Program-made: the position numbers and the translations under genes
The notes under the pieces: model-generated
Database searches by the model: none
Seen by the model: the letters and a program-made list of their open reading frames with translations, nothing else
Told to the model about the DNA's origin: nothing
Assembly (NCBI RefSeq): GCF_008831285.2
Contig: NC_045139.1
Span: forward strand, 10,194,704-10,258,703
Direction of reading: 5' to 3'
Length of the DNA stretch: 64,000 nt
From: Nymphaea colorata
Taxonomy: Eukaryota; Streptophyta; Magnoliopsida; Nymphaeales; Nymphaeaceae
In this document: one piece after another, positions 49,187 to 60,925 of the stretch
Layout: each line of letters begins with the position of its first letter
How positions within the stretch are numbered: the stretch's first letter is position 1

Positions 49187-49237
<51 letters not shown>

Positions 49238-50131
49238 TTTTTTATACTATTAATAACTCAGAGGCTTTTCAGGTTTCCATATTCCGAATGAATCATGGGG
49301 GCGAATTTGATCAGCTTAAAATTCAGATATATATGAAATTGACTGTGTAAGGATGAGCTACCTGATCACCGCCATATTTCGAATACAGGACAACATGATG
49401 GAAAAGTTCAGATAATAGGTAGGGTTAAAATTTGACCATGGGGGCGAGGCCATCACAGAAATGTCTTTGCTTTTCCAATAATTTATTGAATTCTTATAAA
49501 TATTTTTGAAATTAAAGAAAAAAGTTCCAATATCTATCGGCCATAGTCAAATTCCCTAGATCCAATCTCCTTCCCGGCTGTATTATATAAATGAAAAAAT
49601 ACGGATTCGATTTGAAATTCAAGTTAGATACAATATGGTATTCCAAGTCAATAATTGCTGCATTAACTGGCCAGATCCATAAGCCTGACAACAACGCTGA
49701 ACCTACAGATAGGTGGCGCCAGTTAAATACGAAGTAGTTAACATGGTTTCAGATGATGCTACCAGATCCACAAAGGCAGCAGGGCGATGTAAACGCTAAT
49801 CAGGAGGAAGTGCGGATTCCTACTTTCGGTTCAGGTTTCTGCAGAGGGATTCATAAAATTAAAAGAGATCAGATTCAGAAGTTACAGTTTTATGATATGA
49901 ACTTTTTTTTTCTTATGAGAATCAGCTTATTTACTTAACTTTTCAAAGAACTAATGGACACAAAAATATTTTATTTTATGAATCCAAGGGGCGCAAATAG
50001 AATATAGTTTTTTTTTTGCCGACACCCCTTAACTTGAGAGAAGACATTTTTTTTTTCTCTCCATCCCTCTAACAACAATTGTTGTCAAAAGAATATATAA
50101 ATTGTGTTAAAATGCTATATATATGAAATTA
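48760..50131. other. Intergenic region, no gene seen
   Basis: A/T-rich; an AT microsatellite at about 49190-49229. No recognisable coding content. Confidence 0.6.
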
Positions 50132-50139
50132 AAAGCTGT

Positions 50140-50443
50140 TAAGGTTGGACACCCGGCCGGGCTGCCAGCGGGTGCTGGACTCTGGCTGGCCCGGGGCAGG
50201 GAAAATGGCCACTTCACCAGCCCGATTCTTTATTGGGTCGGTTCGGTTGGGCCCAATAAGTTCAAGTGGACTCGATAATTTTTTATATCTATTTTATTAA
50301 TATATATAATATCTTATTACTATTAATTACATTTATATATTATTTTATATTAAAATATATATTTTTAATTTAATTTGGCTTAGCTCGAACTTGGTTTTAA
50401 ATGTTTGGATAGAACCTGAGTCCTAAGCCCAATGCCAAGCTTA
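50140..50443. mobile_element. hAT-type MITE, copy 3 (degraded)
   Basis: 304 bp, starting TAAGGTTGGACACCCGG and ending CCCAATGCCAAGCTTA, imperfect inverted ends related to those at 17791 and 19966. Flanks AAAGCTGT (50132-50139) and AAAGCAGT (50444-50451) are an 8-bp target duplication with one change. A/T-rich centre at 50280-50375, no coding capacity. Confidence 0.75.
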
Positions 50444-51430
50444 AAAGCAGTAAAATTATTGAGGCGCATTGACATTGCCTTGTTTAGTAACACCATTTTG
50501 TAGGAAAGACATATTTTCGAACTCGAGATCCATTAGAGGTCGTTTGATTGCTGTCCATCGAGACAGGATAGACAGGACGTCCTGTCCATTACACTACTGT
50601 CCTGTTTTCATGGACAATGATGTTCTTTGTCCACCGTTTAATGATTTTAAGAACAGAACACTACGTTCTTCTTGTCCGGCGTTTGTTTCATGTGTGTCTG
50701 TTCTGTCTGTCCTGTCTGACGTTTGTTTTTGTCCTGTCCGATCTATTCGTATTGTCCGATGTTTGTGTTTTACATGGTTAGTTCTGTCTAATGTTTGTTT
50801 ATGTTCTGTTCAAACTGTCTGTTTTATCCGGTGTTCAAACAAACCACAAATGCATGTCTGCAGCTTTCTTGAGAGCAACTTCTATGGGGTGGTGAATCGT
50901 AGACTAAAAACATCTTAGCATTTTTTTTTCAACAAATACTTCACAAATATGAGAGTTGACCGACCATTCTGCACTTCTCGTGTGTGTGTGTGTGTTTGTG
51001 AGAGAGAGAGAGAGAGAGAACGAGTTAGTTGTCGAGACAGTGAGAAATTTTACCATGAAATAGGATGAAAGAAAGTCAATCGACTGCAGCTGTTATATCA
51101 ACAATACTCATACAACTAAGACATATATCCTCCAGCTTGCAGACCTTAACTGAGTTGTATGTGCCAACTATTCAAACAACCAAAACATAAGACCCAAAAC
51201 AGCTTGTTTTTTCTTTAATGAAGAAAGTTGACAAGCAAGCTAAAACCAGTTAGCCATGTTGAACCAGAAGTGGTGCATCTAAGATTTCGATAGTAGTTTT
51301 TTCTGACAATATCAAGGAGATGTATGAATAGTATATTATTCAATATTTGAAGCCCTTCTTTCTACAAAAATGCCCTTGTCTACAAAGATCAATCTTTATA
51401 AATTTCAATGTTCGGCCATCCTTGTTCAGC

Positions 51431-51981
51431 CTACGACTTCACAAACATGGCTAGGAGTTGTATTTCATCATCTTGCAGCCTAGCTCCGAATGTACACTGA
51501 CCTCTTGACCTGCATTTCTCACCAAATCCCTGCAATAAAAAGCAACAACCTTACTTAAATATCACACCCTAGAGAGAGAAAAACTTGTAAAAGCAAACAG
51601 TCAGTGTAGTCACCGGCATGCTTCCCTTTCCATAGTATGTGATTTCATATATGCTCTCTTCAGTTGACACACCATTCATGGAATAATAAAGTTCGAAAGG
51701 AATTGCTCGATTGGTATCTCCTTTTTCAGCCTGGCCTGCAAAGGAAGAAAGTGTGATGCTAATATAAACTACTAATTTGTTACCTCTCTAGATCATTATT
51801 GAAGAGTGTCGCACCCTGCATGCATACAAGAGAACGAGGGGTTCCAAGCATGAGAATTCAAAAACTGAAAGGTAAAGTATGCATCAGAAAATACTCGTTA
51901 ACAAGATTGATTGGATGCTTTGAGAACCACTTACAGGTTGCATTATGTTCCCATCATCATGGCATCCAATGCAGTATTTCA
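51431..51981 (-). pseudogene. Cytochrome c6A-like C-terminal exons (partial gene)
   Basis: Cytochrome c6A is a thylakoid-lumen haem protein of plants. Three exons on the minus strand: 51981-51935 with the haem motif CIGCH (KYCIGCHDDGNIMQP), 51730-51614 (NGVSTEESIYEITYYGKGSM), and 51529-51431 (GFGEKCRSRGQCTFGARLQD ...) ending in TAG. The Cys pair in KCRSRGQC matches the disulphide insertion that marks c6A. Phases agree across both introns. The acceptor of the haem exon is weak. Transit-peptide and N-terminal exons were not found, so the gene is partial, consistent with capture by the surrounding transposon. The haem-ligand Met in the GKGSMP region is present. It could still be transcribed. Confidence 0.75.
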
Positions 51982-52017
51982 CTTATTTGGGTTTTGTCTC
52001 CATGCTCTATGAACACA

Positions 52018-52224
52018 AGTTGGAAAAGAGATTCATCTGAAAAAGGTCTTGAAATTATTAGGAAATCAAAGAAGAAAAAAGAGAAAGGGATGATGAAGGA
52101 GGATCCTGGATCTGGACCTGATATGCCAGTTGATAATGCATCTAACAATGCTTCTAATTCTCAAGATCAAAGTGGACTAGAGCATGGTGTTGGGGATGGT
52201 GAACATGGTAACACTGCCGTGTGA
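52018..52224 (+). pseudogene. Lys-rich coding-like fragment, origin unknown
   Basis: An open frame read in the plus direction: DSSEKGLEIIRKSKKKKEKG, then an Asp/Asn/Ser/Gly-rich stretch (DPGSGPDMPVDNASNNASNS) and a possible GT donor at 52221. A second, similar Lys-rich piece (VEEANKKKKK) follows at about 52345-52375. Its composition differs from the surrounding A/T-rich DNA. I do not recognise the source gene; a captured exon of a nuclear protein is one reading. Confidence 0.35.
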
Positions 52225-54107
52225 GTACTCAAATGGAGAAGTCAAATGATACAGGTTAGGCACTGACCTGGCATGGGTTTAACTAACCGTTAGTCCTTTA
52301 TTCGGAGCAGTTCCAAGAGTGCAGTGGACTGCAGTGTTTTGGAAGTTGAAGAGGCTAATAAAAAGAAGAAAAAAATAGTGCTGAAACTGATCAAAACATA
52401 GATATCGACCATGTCTCAATGTTAATGGCATTGTCACCAGATTCACATGGGCAGATTCAATTCAATTTGACAATACTATGGCTCAGTTTTCCTGAATATT
52501 AAGATGCCACTGCCTGCCACAAGTAGAACTAGTAAGGCAATAATTTGAGCTCCAAATGAGCAATAGAAATTTTTTAAATACCACTCAGACAATTGAAGCC
52601 AGACCTTTAACAACCCACCTCTAAGGCAAGAATTTTATCTAGGCATGAATTAAGGGATCTATGAAATCTCCACATGCCAAAAAGAATAGCAGCACCTACA
52701 GTAATATGGCGAATGTTTAGCTGTTTGGTAGGAATGAGAGCAACGACACTGATAGTGACTGAACAACTCAGAAACAGGAAAATCATGGACATTAGTGAAC
52801 AACCTCTTTAAGCTTTCGGTCTCCCTCTCCCTCTCCTTCTTATGCACTTACACAAATAGGAAAAAGAAAAAAAATGGAAATTGTAGTCCAGCAATACTTC
52901 CAAATTTGAAGCTTAGAAACCAGCAAGAGTAGATAAAAAAACTAAGAGTAAACCTAGACAAAAGATATAGATAAGCCAAAGATGAGCAAGGACCTTTTGG
53001 TGATTTTTATATGTTCAGGAACTTTGTCTCACAAGTTCATGGTGCTCTTGATGCCTATTCAGCTGCAAGCACTAAACTTTCAACATAGACACCTATATGA
53101 TTAGGATGTATGTCGATCAGGGTCCTAATAAACAAGGCAAGATGAATGAGATCAAAATCAGCTCAGACCAAGTCCACTGCCTCCAAGCTGCACCTAGTTC
53201 ATTCAGTTTAATATCTACACTCTATAGCAATACAATAACTGTCCAAATTACATGACCACGATCATTTTATGCTGGATTCAGAAAAATGCTTTAGCTTAAC
53301 CAATATAGCTAAGCCAAATTGTCCTTGAACAAGAAGAAAAGTAACTGAACAAAAAATAAGAAATTGATGTGGCCTTTGTCATCCACAAATTTGTATACTG
53401 TTCGAGTGAAAGGGCTATGCCTGATGAGGCTAGATTAGGCTTCCGGCCAAGTTCACATGATCAAGCAATCAGCAGTTCAATCTGGATTTTACCATCAAAG
53501 AAGAGACTTACAAATTCAGTTGGTATTTTGATCATTGCTCACCCTTGTGCATGGTTTTTAGTGTATAAGAATGTGCACATAACCAGCTACGTTCTTTGCA
53601 CAAGTTTATTTTTTGCACACTGACATTGGAGGTACAATCACCTGTATAACCTAGCAATCAGCGTAATATGGAAGAAATTGCTATTCAGAAGCTACACAAA
53701 ACACAACGTAATTCAGTAGGATATCAAATTACAATGGCTCACTAATATTTCAGACAGAATTAGGCTTGTACAGTTGGTTTTCTGCTGATACCAATGGCTG
53801 ATTTTCTGCTACTAAGGAGACGATTGAAAAAAGTATTATTTTTCTATGTTCAAATTTTCAACATAATGGATTTGGCCCTTCACCGGGTGAAGATGGGGAG
53901 ACTTGTCGGTTGACTAGGATGAACATCGTTTCGCACTCGCTTAAATGTAGGGAGCCGATCTAATGACCCGCACCGCCTGCGCGAGGGAACCTGGATCCCA
54001 TCCCTTACAGGTTCCAGCCGAGCCAACTACTGGTGGTGCTGGAACCAACATAACACAAGAACACCAAAAAGAAGAGGGAACCACGCCGATATCATCGGAT
54101 CTCGGAC

Positions 54108-54109
<2 letters not shown>

Positions 54110-54145
<36 letters not shown>
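54110..54145. repeat. (GA)n microsatellite
   Basis: 18 GA units at the broken 3' end of the TMEM97 fragment. Confidence 0.95.
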
Positions 54146-54148
<3 letters not shown>

Positions 54149-54149
54149 G

Positions 54150-54457
54150 TCCGACCATGGAGGTAAGCAGCGAGGATCCCAAGATGAGCAAGCGGTATTG
54201 AACCAGGACCTCCTGGTGAGCGTGGCGCAGGCATTGGCGATGGCGAGGGGCCAGATGAAGAACAGCTCATGCCAAACCAGCCCCACGAAGAAGAAGGGAC
54301 GCTCCGAGGCGAGGTAGTCGCCGAACCGATCTTTGTACCAGGAAGCAATATGAAGCAGGGAATCCGAGAAGAGGGTGGAAGGAAGCGCGGCCAGCACGTC
54401 CAGGAGAGGAGCGCAGACGATGAGGACGAGGAAAAAGGTGAAGAGGATTACGTCCAA
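54150..54457 (-). pseudogene. TMEM97/EXPERA-domain protein fragment, frameshifted
   Basis: The minus-strand frame from the ATG at 54457 reads the N-terminal half of a plant transmembrane protein 97 (sigma-2 receptor-type, EXPERA domain; sterol-related ER proteins in animals). Seen: MDVILFTFFLVLIVCAPLLD, WYKDRFGDYL, FFFVGLVWHELFFIWPLAIA, RRSWFNTAC. A one-base loss near 54187 shifts the frame; the continuing family-like SLLTSMV is readable in the next frame at about 54160-54180. The fragment then runs into a (GA)n microsatellite, and no C-terminal half was found. GC-rich compared with its surroundings. Confidence 0.85.
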
Positions 54458-54531
54458 AACCAGAGAGGAGAGGAGCGCAGACGATGAGGACGAGGAAAAA
54501 GGCGAAGAGGATTACGTCCAAAACCTGAGAG
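54404..54531. repeat. 64-bp tandem duplication of the TMEM97 start region
   Basis: Units start at 54404 and 54468 (GAGAGGAGCGCAGACGATGA), nearly identical. The unit contains the ATG and first ~20 codons. As 64 is not a multiple of three, the upstream copy of the start reads out of frame. Confidence 0.92.
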
Positions 54532-54760
54532 GGAGGAGAAAGGCAGTTCGGGGACGAGACAGAGGAGGAGAGAAAGGCAACAGGGTCGGGGGTGGGAGGC
54601 GGGCTGTCCTATCTGTTCCGAGGGTTAGCTCGGAACAGAATGGGACAAAAAAATTATTTATACCCTCGTCCAGTCGTCCGTCCTGTTTGATGAAAAAATC
54701 AACTAAACAGAACAGGCGTGTCCGATTCTACGTGTCCTGTGGCCATCAAACGACCTCTTA

Positions 54761-55790
54761 AGTTTCTGGCAGGATGGGCCTCGTTCGTTTCAAAATAATA
54801 TTAGAAAACATCAACTGTTGCTATCAGACTACATTTTATTGCATAGGTGCCTTCGCTAACCATTTTTAATATATAAAGTCAAATTAATTGACCGGGGTTT
54901 TGAGCAGGTCATAAATTGACTGCTTAGACCAACTTGTTTTGAATTTTGGACGACAAATGGATGTTAGGTTCATGTTAATTTGAATATAGAAAAAATTTGA
55001 TCCAATTTGTCAAAAGGAGGATTTGGATATATGCATGTAGGAAACATTAACTTATAAAAACCTGTGTAAAAGATCTAACAAATCAGACGATCACTCAAAT
55101 GATAGGCGCATGTAAGCTGATGTGGGCATGCAGTTGCCTACACAAGCCCATTAAAATTGTCTTCGACGTCTCTTTACCTTTTACTTATTTATATATGAGT
55201 GTTTCCGAAAACTTAAAGTTTAAGGGGGTATTTTGAAGATACAAAATGGGCTTGAGAAAAACTTGGTTTTGACCAAAACTTAGTTTTGCAATAGGAAGTG
55301 AAAAAACCTGAACCAGGTTTTAGCTATGTCACCCAAACACACCCAAACAAATAAACAAAGTTTTCAAAGTTCATTAAAAAGCTTAGATTTCATAAGACAG
55401 GTTTTACAGAACTAGTAGATGACAGTCGTTCAAATGCCCTCCTTAGACAAAGTTCCTTGTTTCACCCACTTGTGTTGGAACTTGGAAAAACAAGAATTAG
55501 AAATCGTCCGTACCTTATGAATGGTGTAAGTGTGCAGGGACCCCGAATTTTGGCTTCTAGCTAGAAACATGATGTTCCAAAGGGTTATATCATAGTTGGC
55601 AAACACTGGCGATCTGACTTGAAACTGCTCAAGTTGGATCGGGATCGTTCACTTACTGCATCACGAGTTAGGACCCAACCGATTCACACCAAGACTCGGT
55701 TGGCTCGGATAAGACGGCTGTTTCAGCCAAGTCAGGCACAATATGAGTTTTGGTGATATTAATACTAAATTAATGAATTGATTTTGATCC

Positions 55791-55831
<41 letters not shown>

Positions 55832-56855
55832 AATCTGTATGGGAAGACCCCAAAAAAAAAGAGGAAGAGGGGAGAGGAGCTGAATTGGTTGGTTGGTTCT
55901 CTCTCTCTCTTTGATGCCCCAAGTGGTTGGTCGGATCATCAGTGACCTCCCATAGATGCATTTGGATCCAGATTCGGATTTCTATACATGAGAATTGGGC
56001 GATATTCGCGCCCGAATAAGGTCCAAAACCCGATTTGGTTGGAACCGGTCCCATAAGAGACTGGCCCAAATGGGCCAAATCGTTAGATAGAGGCAGAATG
56101 GGGAAACCACCGAAGGAGGGTGGGGTGCCCACTGCCTACCACCGTTGATTATGGTGGGTGAGCAGCAGATTGAAGTGTTTGAAGTCCAAAAATCCTTGAA
56201 GGTTGTTGTAAAGTTATCATCAAATGTTTGAGAAAGGCTAAATATAGAATGTTTAAAAAATTTATGGTGATTACACTCGTGTAAGAAATGAAGGAAAGAA
56301 CACAAAGACTGATTCTTTGGTTCTCAGTTTAAAGTTTTCATTAAGGATTGTTTTTAGGTAGTTACTTAGATATCTTCATTGTGGTGAGTTTTGCAGCCTT
56401 ACATTTAATAGAACAAAATCAACAAGTTTTGCACACCTAATCAGTTGAAGTCTGATTGCGTTCTGGACATAGAATGACTCAAATGACATATTGAGAAATT
56501 CGATGTTTGACATGATGAACATTGAAAAACTTATCTTTGAAATATTCTTATAAGTGAACTGATGATTTTCTTCTTTGAAGTTTCTTGGCATCCTTGTGTA
56601 GATTACCTGATGATTATTTTTCGTCTATGTTTGTTTTTTGTTCTCTTTGTTTGTGTTTCAAGAGATTTGTTTGAAAAGCTTACATTCTACATTCAATTTC
56701 ATTGCTGGTGTGTAGCACCATTTTCTGCTAAAAAAAGGTTAGAACTTAAAAAGCATATGCCATTTTCTAGTGTACTATATCTAAATCAGTTCCAGGCTCT
56801 TTAACATATGTTGTGTTTGAATTGTTACAGGAGCATCAACAACCAACTACGGGTA
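54761..56855. other. Intergenic region with a 38-base T tract, no gene seen
   Basis: T(38) at 55793-55830, possibly the A-tail of a minus-strand retroposed copy; I could not recognise a source transcript 5' of it. Words such as CCAAAACCCGATTTGG near 56019 resemble diverged repeat sequence. No coding content. Confidence 0.5.
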
Positions 56856-57271
56856 GGGATGTCAATGGATCAGATTTGGATCGAATATACCTTTAACTAT
56901 GTCCAATTTTTCGGATATTCATATATTCGGATTCAGACTTGGATTTGAATTCAGATGAAAAAAATTTATACCATATCCAAATCCAACTTTAAAATCTACA
57001 TCCGAATCTGATTTTAAGTTATATTTGAATCCGATCCGAATTTGAATTTTAAGTTATATCTGAATCCGATTCAAATCCAGCTTTTAAGTTATATCCAAAT
57101 CTGATCTGAATATGACTTTTAAGTTATATCCGAATCCGATTTATGACTTTTAAGCAATATGCAAATCTGATTTATGTACGAAAAATATATAATAAACACC
57201 AAATGAACTATGAAAATCCAATTTTAACATCACACTAGCCCAAACTTGACTGGTGATAATTTTCAAGCTTA

Positions 57272-57323
<52 letters not shown>

Positions 57324-57325
57324 TA

Positions 57326-57361
<36 letters not shown>

Positions 57362-59425
57362 TACATCATCAAACTTCATTTTCTAGAGCATACAAATTTA
57401 AATTTCTAAAAGTTGTACTTGGTTGTTGTTCATTGATGCAATAAGAGACTAGATGAGTCATCATTGGCAACTTGAAAAAAAAAACATTTCACCATATAGT
57501 ATAAGCTTACAAAATTTTTCTTTCAATGCCTTCATTTGCCACGACGTATATGTTATTTCTATTTGGATATATACTTCAACTATGTTGACACTATATTGAG
57601 GTCTTGAGGATAATGCTATTAAATTAACCTGCATTTTGCAAACAAAAATTTTAATTAAACAAACATCTTAGGCACAAATAACTGGAGGTTTTAATTGATG
57701 TAAAGAAAGCAGATAAGTACAAACGAATATATACTTCTAGTTTATGATTCAGTTTCAATGTATGCAGATGTAAATGGTGCTTCCTCTTCAGGCAAAGATG
57801 TAGGCAAATCAGAATAATCTAACAAAAGAATAAAATAAACAACACAAAAATATGCTTTAAAGCATTAATAATAAGTAAATTACCTTCAGCCTCTGATCTC
57901 ACAACCAATCTTGTTCACAAATCAAAGCCTCCACGATCTTTATACCTAATCTACTTTCGTATAAATCAAGAATACATTCACATGTGCTAAATGTTGACTT
58001 TGATGCAACAGTTGATATAGGAATAGTAAAAAAAAATATCACATACTATATTAGGTAACACTGGGTATTTAGGTGCATTGACCTTCCACCATGTCAAAAT
58101 GTCAATTGGATTGTTTTTGGTTAAATAGGTTCTTCCAAATGCAACTCCAAATCTGATTTTGTGCGTTGGCTTTGTGATGATTCTTCAATAAAGTCATTTA
58201 GTGCACTTATTTTAGGCTTCTCAGGAAAAATAAATTCAATTAAAGAAGTAAAACTAGATGCATCACTCTCATTCTCAACAACAACACTATAACTAGTACA
58301 AGTAGAGAATGTCTTCAACATCACTATCATTCTTTATATCGTAAAGTTATATCAAGCATAAGAAATGTTGAGTTTCATTTAGTTGGAACATCAAGACATA
58401 ACTTTTTTTCATAAGTAACTTTGACATGACGCACGCTTGATCAAAAATTTCACGTCAAGCAGGAGATGCCTTGATATATTTTATGTTTTCTATGATCTTA
58501 TCAATCAAATCACTTATTTTTTTGACACCATCTTGCACAATCAAGTTAAGAATATGAACAGCACATATAACCTGAAAAAATTTTCTGTTACAAACAAGTG
58601 CATCCTTTTCAAGAAGCCACTCTATCAATTTTGTACCTACGACATCATTTGTCAAACAATTATCTAATGTAATTGAAAATAACTTGCAATCCATGTTCAA
58701 TTTTAATAAACAATCTTTAATGACTGATGCAAGTTTTTCTCCCGTATGAGGTGTTTCAATTGTAATAAAGTTGAGATTTTTTTTAAAAAAATTCTCAACT
58801 ATTATCAATATGATGTGCAGTCAAACATAAATAACCACATTTATGTCAAATGTAAAACTAATTCTCCTATTAGTCTTCTCCAAAATATTACGTAATTTTA
58901 TCATTTCATTTTGATAAATGTGTATGCAATCTGATCTGACAGTGTTATGTGACAATAACTTGAACTGTGATCGTAATAATTTAATAAGCTTCTGAAAGTC
59001 TGAATGACTAACTATACAAAATGGATAATCATGAAGAATAATCATATTGGCTAAATCAAGTCAGCTTTTATTTGAATCAAACTTTACCAACAATATATTT
59101 TCTATCATTAGTCTTTTCACCAATGACAAGACGTTGTTGACCTAATTCTAAGTTAGGTCTTTTAGGATATGTCTTCAAACAATTCTTTAAAGATGTGGTG
59201 CCATCTTACTATTACAATGTTGACAAACAACATGCTGAATATTTGATTCACTTTATGTACAGCTAATCTTAGTGACTTGGCTTTTATAAGAAACATGTTA
59301 GTTTCTATATTGTTAGCAGAAACAGAACTAGAAACATTGACACCAGATGTTGAAGAATCCATAAGCTGCATATATAAAAAATAGAAAACTTTGACTAAAC
59401 CACTAACGATATATGGCCTCACTAG
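56856..59425 (-). mobile_element. Decayed hAT transposon with transposase remnants
   Basis: The minus-strand reading, broken by many stops and shifts, shows the order of a plant hAT transposase. A BED-finger remnant comes first (about 59150-59230; CQHC then TSLKNCLKTYPK after a one-base shift). The start of the catalytic region follows (58821-59045; LHDYPFCIVSH, FKLLSHNTVRSDC), then HTGEKLASVIKDCLLK and the CAVHILNLIVQDG region (58455-58808). The C-terminal dimerisation region is at about 57890-58060 (VASKSTFSTCECILD ... KIVEALICEQDWL). The likely 3' end is TAGGGATGTCAATGGATC at 56856. The 5' end may be lost where the following element begins near 59429. Not functional. Confidence 0.8.
57275..57360. 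repeat. Compound microsatellite (GA)n-(TA)n-(CA)n
   Basis: About 48 bp of GA followed by TA and CA runs, inside the decayed hAT element. Confidence 0.95.
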
Positions 59426-59523
59426 ACCACTGTTATCACCCCAAATTTTTTCGAAAAGACTGCATTCTTTTTACCCAAAAACAATTCAAAACTCAACTCT
59501 AATTTAAATTTAAAATCCAACTT

Positions 59524-59785
59524 CGAATCCAAATAAGATTCAAAACCCAAGTCTTGATCCGAATTCGTTATTCCAAACTCAAAATCTAAAACTGAAATCA
59601 CGACAACAAAGATTGAACATATAAGAATTGCACGCACGCACACAGACCATCCCTCGAATCCAAATAAGATTCAAAACCCAAGTCTTGATCCGAATTCATT
59701 ATTCCAAACTCAAAATCTAAAACTGAAATCACGACAACAAAAATTGAACGTATAAGCATTCCACGCACGCGCACAGACCATCCCT
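59524..59785. repeat. 131-bp tandem duplication
   Basis: Units start at 59524 and 59655 (CGAATCCAAATAAGATTCAA), about 95% alike by eye; each ends CACAGACCATCCCT. Confidence 0.93.
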
Positions 59786-60236
59786 TTGTTTATGCTTCGT
59801 TCTCGCACCAAAATGTCTTTTTAAGCCTTAGTCGTGCGCTAGAATGCGTCAGCAAAAAATTGAACCAAATCCGGATTTAAAACGAGTCTTGAGTCACTCG
59901 AAACAGAGTCGACTGCCCATTTGGAACAAAAACAGAGCCACGCGCTGCTCGCTGACAAGCGCCTGGAGCGCAACTATGGCTGAGCCAGGGCCTGCAAACG
60001 GCACAGGCCCCATTTCAATGACAAAAACCGCCCCCGAAGGGCGGTTTTGGGAATGTTGGGTGGGCATTAGCCTGCCCATACTCCAAAAGAGTTTTTGCAG
60101 GGCTAATGACCAATCCCACTTAGTCAAAATCTATTTAAAAAAAATAAAAAAATATTCAAAAATACTTAAAATTCGCATGAAAATGTTATGAAATTAAAGA
60201 AAAATTCAAATTTTGAGTTTTGGCTCTAAAACTCTC

Positions 60237-60243
60237 TATAAAT
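60237..60243 (+). promoter_or_regulatory. TATA box in the LTR-like region
   Basis: CTCTATAAATATCCC context, a canonical plant TATA box with no host gene downstream; it may be the promoter of the retroelement. Confidence 0.45.
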
Positions 60244-60584
60244 ATCCCTACAATCTTCTTTTTTGGGTATGAACTAGCATTTGGGGAACCTCTAGTGCAT
60301 TCTCACTTGAAGACTTAGAGTTTTCCCTTAGCTCTTTTTTTCTATTTCTCTCATATTCTTTCCTTCCAATTCCTCTTCTTTTCGAACCTTGGGAGCAAAC
60401 TTCTCCAAATTTCAATTCTTCAAAAGAGCACAAGGAGATCTCTTGGAGCAATATCTTCTTCATTTTAAAGCTTCACTCAAGGCGAATATAGGACCATCCA
60501 AATAAAGGGTATTCATTTTTCTAAAATAATTATTGTTAGAGGTATGTAACCAACATCCCAATCCTTTTTCTTTTCCTAATCTTT

Positions 60585-60925
60585 CTCTTCTTCATCTCCT
60601 CATTACCATATAAGATAGCTCTCAAACCTTCACTTCGGAGTTAAGAGCTATCCTTGAGTGCACCGGAAGCATAGGAAGTTGAAATGATATTTCATTTTAT
60701 ACTTGGAACATGTTCTTTCTTTTCTTGAATATTGCTTTATTTTAGTTTCGTTACTTGCTCTCTTCTTCATCTCCTCATGTCCATATAAGATAGCTTTCAA
60801 ATCTCCTTTTCGGAGTCAAGAAGCTATTCTTGAGTACACCAGAAGCATGAGAAGATGAGATGATATATCATTTTATGATTGGAACATCTTCTCTCTTTTC
60901 TAGAATGTTGCTTTGTTTCAGAATA
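60585..60925. repeat. About 175-bp tandem duplication
   Basis: Two diverged units start at 60585 and 60760 (CTCTTCTTCATCTCCTCAT). Each contains CATATAAGATAGCT, CGGAGT.AAG and TTCATTTTAT-like words in the same order. Confidence 0.85.

Larger units (their letters stand above)
50536..54757. mobile_element. Putative PIF/Harbinger-like Pack-type transposon with captured gene fragments
   Basis: The segment starts GAGGTCGTTTGAT and ends with its exact complement ATCAAACGACCTC. It is flanked on both sides by TTA (50533-50535, 54758-54760), the target duplication typical of PIF/Harbinger/Tourist elements. Both ends carry repeated CCTGTC/GACAGG words (50550-50840 and 54600-54745), as expected of subterminal repeats. 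There is no transposase. The interior holds cytochrome c6A-like exons, a Lys-rich fragment and a broken TMEM97-type fragment. The alternative is two separate short elements either side of a host locus: 50536-50848 also ends in a loosely similar inverted sequence (TTCAAACAAACCAC). Confidence 0.6.
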
